From contig NC_084491.1 in assembly GCF_030035675.1 (NCBI RefSeq), positions 26,639,801 through 26,703,800 on the forward strand: a stretch of DNA of 64,000 nt. Direction: 5' to 3'. How positions within the stretch are numbered: position 1 is the first letter of the stretch; the number at the start of each line of letters is the position of its first letter. Of this stretch, positions 43,520 to 53,893 are shown piece by piece. A model generated the notes under the pieces. The model searched no databases, was not told the DNA's origin, and saw only the letters and a list, made by a program, of their open reading frames with translations. The stretch is from Rhineura floridana (Eukaryota; Chordata; Lepidosauria; Squamata; Rhineuridae). Both the position numbers and the translations under genes were made by a program.

Positions 43520-45000
43520 AATGAAGCTTTATAAACAGGCCGGGGCTTGCTTGCTGTTCTACATTTACCTTCTTGAAAAACAGATGGCCTATTAACAGAA
43601 AGTATTGATTTTTGGAAGTGTTTTTCCCTCTTCCAACAGCCTAATGAAGATTTAGTATTTTGTTTCGGGGACAGCCAAGAACAGCAATGCCTGAATTAAT
43701 GTTCTTTTGGGCACACACACACCCGACATACAAGTTACCATTTGCATTCTACCCCAGCTCTATTTGTTTACTCCATGTGCCAAGATAACCTGGCCAAATT
43801 CACATACGGATATAGCATACTTTAAGTGGCACAACAGAGCTAGCTCTCTGCTTACTAGGGAAAAGTGCCTGTTAAGAGACCATCTAGTGAATTATATGTG
43901 ATTTAGAAAGTGAGCACATAGCCTTAGTTCTACTCAAGAAGCCACCACTAAGGGGAGGGGGAAGGGTGTATTAGCCCTGCAGAGAGGGAGAAGGGGAAAA
44001 TCAAGGCAAACAGAAACTCAGTCTGGCAGTGGTGGAAAAAGAGTTGCTGCTGCTGCAACATATCTCATGAATTACCAATCACAACATTCTGAATATAGCA
44101 TTTCCACTCAAATCTGTATACTTTGCACTTTGGGACAGTTACATAGTATGAGAACTATGTCATGATCTGGACCATGGACAGAGGCTGATTCTGAGGGACC
44201 ATCCCACAATAAAGGCTGGGTGGGTGTGCCAATCGAGTTTGTTATCCCTGCTTTGATGAAAGGACAGTCTAGGAGCAGCAAGCCAAGCTGGAGAGCTTCT
44301 GTATCTTACTCCAAGAAAGGCTTGGAGTGCTAGCAAAATCTGAGCATCTCCCAGCCTCCCACAAACCAGTTGTCTATGGCATGTAAAATGGCAAATTTTG
44401 ATTTTTTATAATTTGTGGTAATAACGTAAAAAAATCTTTTAGATGTGCTAGGTATAAAATATGTACTTTCAAATTTGAGTTCACTGTCCATCTTGGAAGG
44501 TCTGCCAAATAATAGGTCGTGGTGCTGGTGTGTGTGTTAAAATGATTCTGGAGTAGACTCCAGCAGGTCTCACTAGGTAAGACGTTGCACAGTGTTAAAG
44601 TCCACAGTCAAGGAAGCCATGCTTTATTCCTGAATGCAATTTTGCCTTACAATGAACTGCTGAGGCCCAACAACATGTTCCGGAAAGCACTAACAAGGTT
44701 TTATTCCAGTGGTGCATTTTCAGTGCTAAGCAGTACATACTGACTCATGTACATGTGCTGTATGACTGTATAACTCAATACAGACACACATGGGGCAAAA
44801 AACAGCATGGTATGTGTGCATGTGAATCAATGCTTATGATTATCTCCACCAGAACTTTCATTTTATTTTGAACGTTTTCTGCCATGGTCCTGCAACCCCA
44901 AACTCTGTACTTCTTGTGTTTGTAGCATGTGTAGATTGCCTACCCTACTTCTGCACATACATCACATTCTGCATAAAAGCTAGAACATATAGTCTCCAGT
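43520..45000. other. CCDC15 intron 3, nothing recognised
   Basis: No repeat family or exon could be supported apart from the elements listed from 45,005 on. Confidence 0.4.
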
Positions 45001-45004
45001 GCAG

Positions 45005-45135
45005 ATAGAGGTTGTATCCAATGCCAGTCACACTCATCAAGCAGACCCACTGAAATGAATAAACATGGCAAACTTAGGTCCATTACTTTAATTGGGTCTA
45101 ATCTGAGTAGAAGGTAGTTGGATGCAACCTATCAG
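45005..45135. repeat. Small fold-back repeat
   Basis: 'agcagacccactgaaatgaa' pairs with 'ttactttaattgggtctaat', with ends 'gttgtatccaatgcc' and 'ggatgcaacct'. Confidence 0.5.
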
Positions 45136-45202
45136 TTCTGCATAAGTAAAAAAAAATGCCAACTATTTTTCAGATGCTTAGGATAAGGAACTACGGGCAC
45201 AA

Positions 45203-45712
45203 TCCAACTTGCATTTACACTGGGCTGAGGGGAGCTGGATGAAGCAGATCTCCAGCTGAGCCTGCTGGGTCCTGGTTCAGCCGGCTACGCCAGTGTTAAG
45301 TCCCTCAGTTCAGCTCAGCTGAGACTGGTGTAAGTGAAGCCAGTGTAATTCTGAAAAAGGGGTATTCTGGAGGCGTGTCAGGGGAGGGGCTGAGGTGAGG
45401 GGACTTAGGCCACATCCAACTCATGTTTGGAGCACTCCTGCAGGTCCCAATTCAGGCAAAAGTTATGCTGGGAAAAGGGTCAATCTAAGAAAACAAATAC
45501 AATAGAAGTCAATGGATAAGGCTTACTCCCCAACAGGGGTAACTGGGAGAACAGGCTTTTACTTTCTGGTCCCTGCATGCGGCTCCTGTCTGAGCCAGCG
45601 TTTAGCCAACACAGGGGTTCTTGAACAGCAATTGGATGCGGCAGAACTTTACACCGGCTTCTCTCGCGCCAGCACAACTTACACTGGCTTCCCCTGAGTT
45701 GGATTGCTCTGC
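45203..45712. mobile_element. Possible ~510-bp MITE
   Basis: The left end 'cacaatccaacttgcattta' and right end 'cccctgagttggattgctct' have inverted 'caatccaact' termini, with 'acactgggc' and 'cttacactggc' also mirrored inside. Non-coding. Ends are uncertain. Confidence 0.4.
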
Positions 45713-45808
45713 TTGGCATCCTATGTTACGGAGACTGAAGGATAAAATGCCCACCAAACTCAGGAGAAAGACAGAGAGAGAGATTCCTACAGAAAGAAAA
45801 ACACTCAC

Positions 45809-46015
45809 AGTCTTTGCTTGCTCTGAAAACTGAACATCTTGCACTTTTTCTCCCCAGTCCACTGTGTAATTAGGCTGCTGCACTGAGATGATTTTACTAC
45901 CAGAACTGCAGATGGCAGAATCTGTGTTATATCTGTACAGACATGTGCTTTTCTTGGGGGTCAACTGCAATGCAGAATCTGAAAATCCTATCACAACAGA
46001 GCTTTCTTTAAGAGC
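45809..46015 (-). CDS. CCDC15: CCDC15 exon 3
   Basis: Acceptor 'tttcttcttttgcag', donor AAGACT|GTGAGT. 207 nt encode ALKESSVVIGFSDSALQLTP, KKSTCLYRYNTDSAICSSGS, KIISVQQPNYTVDWGEKVQD, VQFSEQAKT. Poorly conserved linker between two helical parts, phase 0 on both sides. It follows QKSYEA in exon 2 and precedes VRKTVQQ in exon 4, the expected CCDC15 order. Confidence 0.85.
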
Positions 46016-46079
46016 CTGCAAAAGAAGAAAAAAGTAAAAGACAACAAGAGAGCAATAAGAAGGGGGTAAGCGCATCCCT

Positions 46080-47480
46080 GTCTACTGTTTTTATGAAGAA
46101 TAGTGATCAAAGGGGCTATAGGCTGATATAACTGACTTCACAGGTAATACTTGTTTATCTTTTTATTTACAACAGATGCCAGCAATTCTAAAACCAATAT
46201 CAAGTTGTTATTTTCCTATCGGGTGATCAATTAAGGTGGGAAAAGAGAAGTAATATACTTGAGATATGTTTATTTGGCTGTAACAGAAGCAACCAGAAAT
46301 CTTCAAGGAAGGCTTTGCATAGAAGTTTGAAAAAAGTACTTAAGTTGCCTCAAAAACTTTCTCAAGAAAGACAGGAGCAGATATCCCTTGAAATGCCCTG
46401 GTTCCAGGGTGTGGTCTGAAGGCACATGAGGCCACCGCAATCGTGAAGCTCTGCATATGGCATAAATATGTGGATGGGCAACAACTTGGGAATCACATGC
46501 ACACCACCTTGGATTCCATGACACAAGACAAGATATAAATGTTAGAAAATAAAAATGAAGTGCCAGACCCAAAAATGAGATTTTCATAGGCTCCTCAGAG
46601 GACATGCCAGACAACATCAGTCTTTCCGTGTTACACTACATAGCAAGAAATGTTCTCCTCTGCATAGGGTACAGGTGGGCAACCTGTGGCCCTTAACTTC
46701 TTTTTATGTGGTCTCTGACACCTCCTGGAGCTGTCTGCTTCTTTCATGCCATCAGAATTCCACCCTTCCTGTTTGTTCACTCCTTATTTTTCTCAGTCTT
46801 GAAATGTTTCTTGACTCTTTCTATGCTGTTTCAGAACAATTTGAAAGGACAGTTTTATAAAAATAAAAACATTTTTTTTACTATTGTCCTGGTTGTATGG
46901 TTTCATTAAAAAACAGAGAGATCCCCCTATCCTGCACTGTCTGGAAGCCAGAAATAAATGACTTCCACTTGCTTTCCACTTGCTTTCCAGAGCAGTAGCT
47001 GTATCAATCTGTTTTGATAAAATCCTCTGTATGCTATTTACGAGTAATTCCATCAAATCCAGTGACTCTTCTGAGTACATCTGCACAGGACTGGGAATTC
47101 TAATCTGAGGTACTATGATGAAAATTGAGGCAGGGTGGTCTTTATTCCAGATAACTTAGTCCAGAACATGGTTTCGCTCTGGCTTCTCTCATCAGCAGTT
47201 GTCTTCACCCACCATGGGCATGTGGTCCCCAATAATTACACTGAGGTCATGTGGCCCTTGAAAGAAAAGAAGGTGGCACCCCCCACCCGCTGTAAAGGGA
47301 CCCTGGGTTCCAGAATCATGCAAGAAAACACCTTGATACGTCACGATACAAATTTTCATCACTAACCCTAAAACCAGACTAATACTCTTTTTCATTGCAC
47401 ATTTAAAGCAATGCTACTTTCAGGGAAATATCCTACATGTGTAGACAACAAAAGCAGAACTAGATATTAGGAGACATTGA
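46080..47480. other. CCDC15 intron 2, nothing recognised
   Basis: Only a short hAT-MITE-like piece is suspected ('caggtgggcaacctgtggcc', about 46,672). Otherwise no feature. Confidence 0.4.
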
Positions 47481-47485
47481 CTTAC

Positions 47486-47635
47486 TGCTTCATAGGACTT
47501 CTGGAGCTGGTGTTTTCTCCTCAGCTTAATATGTTGGTTAACCCTGTGTTTCACCTCTTCTTGAAAACGTTTCAAAAGCCTCTCTTTTTCCTTTTTTTGT
47601 TCTTTGTATTCTTTTTCTATTTGAGCTGCTTTAGC
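47486..47635 (-). CDS. CCDC15: CCDC15 exon 2 (basic coiled coil)
   Basis: Acceptor '...gtttttag', donor GAAGCA|GTAAG. 150 nt encode AKAAQIEKEYKEQKKEKERL, LKRFQEEVKHRVNQHIKLRR, KHQLQKSYEA. The F-x3-V-x2-RVNQ-x-I-x-LR-x-KxQLQKSYE pattern is diagnostic of CCDC15. Phase 0 on both sides. Confidence 0.93.
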
Positions 47636-48059
47636 CTAAAAACAAATTTGACATCATTTTAAACCAGGGTTGGGCAGATGGTAAACTGCAGTTCATCAGT
47701 GAACCACTGGCCAATTTCTGGTGATGCATCTAGTTGCTGGGATTCTTGCTAAGAATGCTGGATTACGAAGAACTTGGTGTGATCCCAATATGTTTTTAAG
47801 CAAAAATGTGTTCTTGCTTTGTAACTTTTAATATGCTGGCCCAGTTTGCATGTTAATGCAAACTCTGGATAGCACAGCAGCAGCAGGACAAGCAAAGAAA
47901 TAAAACAGCAGTGATTTTTGCCTTAGCATGATGTGCAAAGCAGGCCACTGGTTAGCAACAGTGTTCTAGTCTCAGTTCATCCAGCTCAAGTAAGCCCCCC
48001 TTAGGTTTAAAACAGAGAACTATTTAGACAGGAAATACTGAATAACTGCATATATATAT

Positions 48060-48444
48060 GGAAATGGACTGCCTTCAAGTCGATCCCAACTTATGGCAAC
48101 CCTATGAATAGAGATGTCATGGTAAGCAGTACTCAAAGGGGGTTTACCATTGCCTCTCTCTGAGGCTAGTCCTCCCCACCTGGCTAGGGACTGCGCACCT
48201 TGCCACAGCTGCACAAGCCAGCCCCTTCCTTGTCCGCAACTGCCAGCTGGGGGGCAATTGGGCTCCTTGGGACTATGCAGCTTGCCCACGGCTGCACAGG
48301 TGGCAGGGCACGTAACCCCTGAGCCACTCCCTGTGGGGGTGATCTTTAGCTGGCCCTTGACACCCAGGAGACACGAGTGGGGATTTGAACTCACGGACTC
48401 TGTACTCCCAGCCAGACTCTCCTCCCTACTGTGCTATACCAGCT
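48060..48444 (-). repeat. Long composite SINE (~390 bp), copy 2
   Basis: Collinear with 42,106-42,496 over its whole length, including the middle ('ggcagggcacgtaacccctg', 'tgatctttagctggcccttg'). No clear target duplication is seen around a short (TA)n next to the tail. Confidence 0.75.
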
Positions 48445-48768
48445 GTCAACCACATAGGATAACACAAATTATACAATCATAGAAAGGAAGATTTAAAAAA
48501 ACAAACACAGTAGTTGCTGAACAGCTCAAATTACAAATAAGCAGCTTTGCTAACATTCTCTCATAGCCAGTACAATCCAGATTCAATTTGTAGTCCCGTG
48601 TTCAACTCTGCAGCATCAGCATGAGGCTTCAGAGAGCAACTGCCAGTTGGAGAAGACACCAAAAGGCTAGATGGATAAGTGATCTAACTCAGCAGCAAAC
48701 ATCATATCGCAAATAAACTGAGTTTGAAAATTTTGTAGCAGCTGACAGTTTCCCTTCTTAGTACTTAC

Positions 48769-48945
48769 AAAAGCTGGGCTCTCTACTTGTTCTGCATCAT
48801 CTTGGGCACTTTCCACCCAAGCCCCAACAGGTGCCACACGCTGGGTCCTCTCTGCTAATACGCTCCAATTCACTGCTGTTGATTGAGGCTGCACTTTTTC
48901 CCCAGTAGATCTCCAAGGATGATGTTGCTTCATGGATGGTAACAT
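48769..48945 (-). CDS. CCDC15: CCDC15 exon 1 (start codon)
   Basis: ATG at 48,945 opens MLPSMKQHHPWRSTGEK..., then AVNWSVLAERTQRVAPVGAW, VESAQDDAEQVESPAF, and donor CTTTT|GTAAGT. MLxSM at the start and VLAERxQ-x3-PVGAWVE match the family, which decides the start. 59 codons, exit phase 0. An AG after 'tagagacttcttcc' (48,979-48,980) is a likely acceptor, so a non-coding upstream exon probably exists toward the CpG island at 55.6 kb. Confidence 0.92.
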
Positions 48946-49099
48946 CCCAGCAACAGTGCAGCTTCAAAACTGGGATTTCTGGAAGAAGTCTCTAATGAAA
49001 CACAAGATCAGGTTCAAGAAGACATCTGCATATGAGTAGGTATCCTAGCTGTGCTAACAGATCACTACCAAATCAACCTTAAGGGATGCTGTTCGACCA

Positions 49100-49245
49100 G
49101 GGCAGGGATGAAGAACCTATGGGCCTCTGGATGTTGTTGGACCTCCAGGTCCCATCAGACCAGTCACCATGCCAATGGTGAGGAATGATGGGAGTTATAG
49201 GCCAACATCCTCTCGAGGGTCATGCGTTCCCCATCCGTGAACTAG
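49100..49245. mobile_element. hAT-like MITE
   Basis: 'cagggcagggatgaagaacc' at the left; 'catgcgttccccatccgtg' at the right. The palindromic interior includes 'ggatgttgttgga' and 'ggccaacatcctctcgaggg'. Confidence 0.6.
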
Positions 49246-49536
49246 GGTCACCAACTGGTAAGAAAAAAGCCAACCCAGCTTACTGTGTCTCACTAACAGA
49301 GCTTTGATCTGTAAAAATCAGGTTTCCATGATGTGGAAACAAGTTCACCCAGTTATTACTGCAGATCAAACTGCTTTAAAGGGATTGCTACAGGAGCATG
49401 TACAAGAAGTTGACAACTCTTCCTAAAAGACCAGGTAGTTTTGCAAACTTGACACATCCAAACTATTATTTTAATACCCTCGGGTCATGCACACATATGC
49501 TTAAACTTTCCTATATGAACTTATTGCCTTCCTGGG

Positions 49537-49650
49537 GTTGTATGCAACTTAATTCTACTCAGAGCTATTACAAGTAATGAACCTTACTTAGTCATGTCCA
49601 TTGACTCCAATGGATTTATTCTGAGTAGGACTAGCACTGAATAGCAACCA
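49537..49650. repeat. Small fold-back repeat
   Basis: 'gtatgcaacttaattctact' with 'ccaatggatttattctgagt' and 'aggactagcactgaatagca', same family as at 10,364. Confidence 0.45.
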
Positions 49651-49748
49651 CTAGCAGGCCTGCTGAAGAAGACAAACTGTATCAAGTGGTCTCTGGGGAA
49701 GAAGCAGAGCAATTCAGGGAAGAGCTGCATAAAGATATCAGTTTGAAG

Positions 49749-50705
49749 CAGTGCCTGCAAGGGAAGAGGACCATCACCTCCCAGGGAAGGAGAGCCATCT
49801 GCCTGCTTTGCTGCTGCTGCTGCTTGGTCAACATCTCTGCTCTCTCCTTCTTGGGCTCCTGCTCTGCACGTGGGCACCTTGCAGGACCAGGCCTCAGGTA
49901 CTCAGCCAGCTGTGCCTGATACTGTTCCACCTGTCCCTTCTCTGGAGGGGATATATAAGCCGGCTGGCTGAGGGGGCTTGGGAGATCCAGTGCCTGCAAG
50001 GGAAGAGGACCATCACCGCCCAGGGAGGGAGAGCCATCTGCCTGCTTTGCTGCTGCTGCTTGGTCAACATCTCTGCTCTCTCCTTCTTGGGCTCCTGCTC
50101 TGCACGTGGGCACCTTGCAGGACCAGGCCTCAGGTACTCAGCCAGCTGTGCCTGATACTGTTCCATCTGTCCCTTCTTTGGAGGGGATATATAAGCCAGC
50201 TGGCTGAGGGGGCTTGGGAGATCTAGTGCCTGCAAGGGAAGAGGACCATCACCGCCCAGGGAGGGAGAGCCATCTGCCTGCTTTGCTGCTGCTGCTGCTT
50301 GGTCAACATCTCTGCTCTCTCCTTCTTGGGCTCCTGCTCTGCACGTGGGCACCTTGCAGGACCAGGCCTCAGGTACTCAGCCAGCTGTGCCTGATACTGT
50401 TCCACCTGTCCCTTCTCTGGAGGGGATATATAAGCCGGCTGGCTGAGGGGGCTTGGGAGATCCAGTGCCTGCAAGGGAAGAGGACCATCACCGCCCAGGG
50501 AGGGAGAGCCATCTGCCTGCTTTGCTGCTGCTGCTGCTTGGTCAACATCTCTGCTCTCTCCTTCTTGGGCTCCTGCTCTGCACGTGGGCACCTTGCAGGA
50601 CCAGGCCTCAGGTACTCAGCCAGCTGTGCCTGATACTGTTCCATCTGTCCCTTCTTTGGAGGGGATATATAAGCCAGCTGGCTGAGGGGGCTTGGGAGAC
50701 CCATT
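49749..50705 (+). promoter_or_regulatory. Four ~239-bp tandem units, LINE monomer promoter
   Basis: Units begin at 49,749, 49,988, 50,224 and 50,463, and the LINE body begins near 50,702. Each unit starts '(c)agtgcctgcaagggaaga' and ends 'gggggcttgggaga'. Each holds a TATA box 'atatataagcc' at 49,951, 50,187, 50,426 and 50,665, some 37 bp before the next unit boundary, so each unit would start transcripts at the next one. A CTG run in each unit differs by one triplet. Such arrays upstream of a LINE ORF resemble the monomer promoters known from mouse L1. Confidence 0.75.
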
Positions 50706-50829
50706 GCCTGCTGTCCATCGCTTTTGGGCCCCTATTACATCAGCTACTACGGACTGCCGGTTGCTGAAGCCCCTCGGATGCTGCTGTGCTGTCTGAATGT
50801 ATGAGTGGGTTGTATGAGTGAGTGTGTGA

Positions 50830-51825
50830 TTGTGTGTATATGCCATGAGTTTTATTATTTATTTTATTTTTATTATGTGCCTGGGCGAGAGGACAGTGTT
50901 GTGGGAGGGTGGACCAAAGGGGGCCCCTATTAGTGTAGTGACGGGTAATGGGAGGTATGGCGCTGTGAGTAGGACATGCCAGTTAAGGGGAACTCGCCCC
51001 AGACAACTGGTGGCTGTGACGTGTTCCGGTCCTCCCCACACCCACAGGATTGCTGGTAGTTCTATCAGCCAACCCTCGGATCTCCAGTTGCTGCTTTTCA
51101 ATGCCAGATCAGTAAATAATAAAACCTCCCTCATCCATGACCTAATTGTGGATGAGGCGGCCGATCTGGCATGTATTACCGAGACCTGGGTGAGCGATCT
51201 GGGAGGTATTAATCTCTCCCAGTTGTGCCCACCTGAGTATTCGGTTCAGCATCTGGGTAGATCCGAGGGTCGGGGAGGGGGAATCGCTGTGGTCTATAGA
51301 AGTTCCATCCCTCTTGTTAGGCACCCTATCCAGGTGGCTAATGGTCTAGAGTGTCTACACATAACGTTGGGTCAGCGAGACAGACTGGGAATACTGTTGG
51401 TGTACCGTCCACCCTGCTGCCCAACAGCCTCCCTAACTGAGCTGACAGAGGTGGTCTTGGATCTATTGTTGCGTTCCCCCAAACTTTTGGTATTGGGGGA
51501 TCTCAACATTCATGCTGAGGCCGCTTTATCTGGAGCAGCTCAGGACTTCATGACCTCCATGACAGCCATGGGGCTGTCTCAATTTGCTACTGGCCCTACG
51601 CATGTGTCGGGGCACACTCTGGACTTGATTTTTGCCTCTGGATTAGGGGATGGTGATCTGAGAGTGAGGAATTTTACATCTATTCCTTTGTCATGGTCAG
51701 ATCACCGCCTATTAAGGTTTAGACTCACATTGTCTTCTCCCCTCTGCAAGGGTGGAGGACCAATTAAGATGGTCCGTCCCCGGAGACTAATGAATCCTGA
51801 TGGCTCTAGGGAATTTTCCGGCTGA
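50830..51825 (+). CDS. LINE endonuclease part of ORF
   Basis: Apurinic-type endonuclease of the CR1/L2 group. Visible motifs: LLLFNARSVNNKTSLIHDLI, CITETWV, GGGIAVVYR, LVLGDLNIHAEA and WSDHRLLRF, which contain the catalytic N, E, D-x-N and S-D-H residues. The domain starts near 51,085; the upstream codons show no domain. The frame ends at 51,825 while the next one opens at 51,800, so a single frameshift separates it from the reverse transcriptase. Confidence 0.85.
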   Translation: MCVYAMSFIIYFIFIMCLGERTVLWEGGPKGAPISVVTGNGRYGAVSRTCQLRGTRPRQLVAVTCSGPPHTHRIAGSSISQPSDLQLLLFNARSVNNKTSLIHDLIVDEAADLACITETWVSDLGGINLSQLCPPEYSVQHLGRSEGRGGGIAVVYRSSIPLVRHPIQVANGLECLHITLGQRDRLGILLVYRPPCCPTASLTELTEVVLDLLLRSPKLLVLGDLNIHAEAALSGAAQDFMTSMTAMGLSQFATGPTHVSGHTLDLIFASGLGDGDLRVRNFTSIPLSWSDHRLLRFRLTLSSPLCKGGGPIKMVRPRRLMNPDGSREFSG

Positions 51826-52903
51826 TAGAATTGACGGTCCTGTTGAAACCCTGGCCACGCTGTGGAATACAGAAATGGCCCGGGCAGTTGACACGATCGC
51901 CCCGGTGCGCCCTCTCCGTTGCAGAGCTCAATTGGCTCCCTGGTTTACCCCGGAGCTAAGAGTGATGAAGCAAGAAAGGAGACGGCTTGAGTGCAAATGG
52001 AGGCGAACTCCCGATGGCTGTAATCATGCACTTGTGAGGGTCTCTACCAAACTCTATGTGAAGGCAGTGAGAGCAGCAAAGAAGCAATACTTTGCTGTCT
52101 CTATTCAGTCATCTCTTAACCGCCCAGCGGAACTTTATAAAGTTGTCCGGGGACTTTTACACTCTGGTCCCCAGGACGCAATAACACCATCAATTGCCCG
52201 CTGTAATGAGTTTGCGCGACACTTTCGTGATAAGATCATGAACATCCGCCGGGACCTTGACTCCATTATTGTAGCAGTTGATCCTAATGAGGTGTCCAGA
52301 GCACAGTCTTGTCCTGTTTTACTGGATGAGTTTCAGTTGGTACAGCTTAAGGATGTAGACAAGGTGCTTGGACAGGTGCGGGCGACCACTTCTGCTCTGG
52401 ATCCTTGCCCCTCATGGCTAATAAAAGCTAGCAGGAATGGAACAGCCGGCTGGGCCAAGGAGGTGATTAATGCCTCTTTACGAGAGGGAGTGGTCCCATC
52501 CTGCCTGAAACAGGCGGTGGTGAGACCGCTCCTAAAAAAACCCTCCTTGGACCCTGATAATTTGGACAACTATAGGCCGGTAGCAAATGTTCCATTCCTG
52601 GGCAAGGTCCTAGAGCGTGTGGTCGCTCGCCAACTCCAGGCTCTCTTGGATGAAACTGATTATCTGGATCCATTTCAATCGGGCTTTCGGCCGGGGTTTG
52701 GTACAGAAACGGCCTTGGTCGCCCTGTATGATGACCTCTGTCGGGAGAAAGACAGAGGGAGTGTAACTCTGTTGGTTCTCCTTGATCTCTCAGCGGCGTT
52801 TGATACCATCGACCATGGTATCCTTCTGGAGCAACTTACGGATTTAGGAGTGGGAGGCACTGTTTGGCGGTGGCTCTGCTCCTATCTCGGGAATCGTCTC
52901 TAG
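51800..52903 (+). CDS. LINE linker and reverse transcriptase, first part
   Basis: Continues the polyprotein in another frame: ADRIDGPVETLATLWN linker, then reverse transcriptase blocks 'LKQAVVRPLLKKPSLDPDN', 'NYRPVANVPFLGKVLERVV', 'FQSGFRPGFGTETALVAL' and 'LLVLLDLSAAFDTIDH' (first catalytic Asp). It ends at TAG (52,901-52,903) where related elements have a Gln codon. Confidence 0.85.
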   Translation: MALGNFPADRIDGPVETLATLWNTEMARAVDTIAPVRPLRCRAQLAPWFTPELRVMKQERRRLECKWRRTPDGCNHALVRVSTKLYVKAVRAAKKQYFAVSIQSSLNRPAELYKVVRGLLHSGPQDAITPSIARCNEFARHFRDKIMNIRRDLDSIIVAVDPNEVSRAQSCPVLLDEFQLVQLKDVDKVLGQVRATTSALDPCPSWLIKASRNGTAGWAKEVINASLREGVVPSCLKQAVVRPLLKKPSLDPDNLDNYRPVANVPFLGKVLERVVARQLQALLDETDYLDPFQSGFRPGFGTETALVALYDDLCREKDRGSVTLLVLLDLSAAFDTIDHGILLEQLTDLGVGGTVWRWLCSYLGNRL

Positions 52904-52906
52904 AAG

Positions 52907-53893
52907 GTGATGCTGGGGGAACATTACTCGAGTCCCTGGGTACTCCAATATGGAGTCCCACAGGGTTCAGTTCTGTCCCCCATGCTTTTCAATATCTATA
53001 TGAAGCCGCTGGGTGAGGTCATCAGGAGTTTTGGAGTGTGTTTCCAGCAATATGCTGATGATACGCAGCTCTACTACTCCTTCTCATCTTCGTCAGGTGA
53101 GGCTGTTGATGTACTAGACCGCTGCCTGGCCGCGATAATGGGCTGGATGAGAGCTAATAAACTGAAACTCAATCCTAACAAGACTGAGATGCTGTTGGTG
53201 GGAGGGCCCTCTGCCCAGATGGTTGATGTTCGACCTGCCCTAGATGGGGTTACACTCCCCCTAAACGAGCAGGTACGTAGTTTGGGGGTCTTATTAGATC
53301 CGCTCCTGTCACTTGAGGCTCAGGTAGCCTCGGTGGCACGGAATGCATTCTACCAGCTTCGGCTGGTAGCCCAACTACGACCCTATCTGGACAGGGAGAA
53401 TCTCGCCTCAGTTATCCATGCTATGGTAACCTCTAGATTGGATTACTGTAATGCACTCTACGTGGGGCTACCTGTGAAGACGGTTCGGAAACTTCAGCTA
53501 GTGCAAAATGCTGCGGCCAGAGTTCTCACTGGGACAAAGAAATTTGACCATATAACACCTGTCCTGGCGCAGCTGCACTGGCTACCGATATGTTTCCGGG
53601 CCAGATTCAAAGTGTTGGTTCTTACCTATAAAGCCCTAAACGGCATCGGACCGCAATACCTGGTGGAACGCCTCTCTCGCTATGTACCTACCCATTCACT
53701 ACGCTCGACGTCGAAGGCCCTTCTCCGGGTCCCAACTCATAAAGAGGCCCGGAGATCAACAACTAGATCTAGGGCCTTCTCGGTGGTGGCCCCCGAACTA
53801 TGGAATGCCCTCCCAGACGAGATACGCCTGGCGCCGCCTTTGTTATCTTTTCGGCGCCAGGTAAAAACCTACCTTTTCGCCCAGGCTTTTTAA
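52907..53893 (+). CDS. LINE reverse transcriptase, second part and C-terminus
   Basis: Continues in the frame of the preceding segment after a single stop codon. Motifs: 'YGVPQGSVLSPMLFNIY', 'QQYADDTQLYYSF' (Y-A-D-D active site), 'NPNKTEMLLVGG' and the CR1/L2-group C-terminal block 'LHWLPICFRARFKVLVLTYK', 'RAFSVVAPELWNALPDEIR', ending QVKTYLFAQAF. Confidence 0.87.
   Translation: MMLGEHYSSPWVLQYGVPQGSVLSPMLFNIYMKPLGEVIRSFGVCFQQYADDTQLYYSFSSSSGEAVDVLDRCLAAIMGWMRANKLKLNPNKTEMLLVGGPSAQMVDVRPALDGVTLPLNEQVRSLGVLLDPLLSLEAQVASVARNAFYQLRLVAQLRPYLDRENLASVIHAMVTSRLDYCNALYVGLPVKTVRKLQLVQNAAARVLTGTKKFDHITPVLAQLHWLPICFRARFKVLVLTYKALNGIGPQYLVERLSRYVPTHSLRSTSKALLRVPTHKEARRSTTRSRAFSVVAPELWNALPDEIRLAPPLLSFRRQVKTYLFAQAF

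Larger units (their letters stand above)
32803..48978 (-). other. CCDC15: CCDC15 gene, ten coding exons
   Basis: CCDC15 is a coiled-coil protein reported at the inner scaffold of centrioles, where it supports centriole length and integrity. Ten exons with GT-AG borders join in frame from ATG 48,945 to TGA 32,803: 177, 150, 207, 117, 150, 105, 104, 267, 149 and 119 nt, giving 514 residues. From memory, the human protein has about 950 residues; the extra human length is mainly an acidic internal repeat region not found here. Matching parts are the start MLxSM, VLAERxQ..PVGAWVE, the RVNQHIKLRRK helix, the RRRLASQK block, LRYRRLFMDIEREQVKEQQ, and the Cys-rich end LPPLCFCGSDFWDSHP. The gene is oriented toward SLC37A2 on the same strand, as in mammals. 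Introns hold antisense L2, SINEs and a gene-bearing MITE. Confidence 0.9.

Noticed and set aside
45602-46075. 157-residue minus-strand frame as one exon
   Set aside because: Only 45,809-46,015 lies between a good acceptor and donor; the hydrophobic tail past the donor is intron and not a membrane segment.
49584-50704. Overlapping open frames on both strands of the tandem array (e.g. Gln-rich minus-strand frames)
   Set aside because: They recur because the 239-bp unit recurs, and both strands are open to similar extent. The coiled-coil-like text with a Gln run comes from the CTG repeat. The TATA boxes and position before the LINE argue for a promoter.
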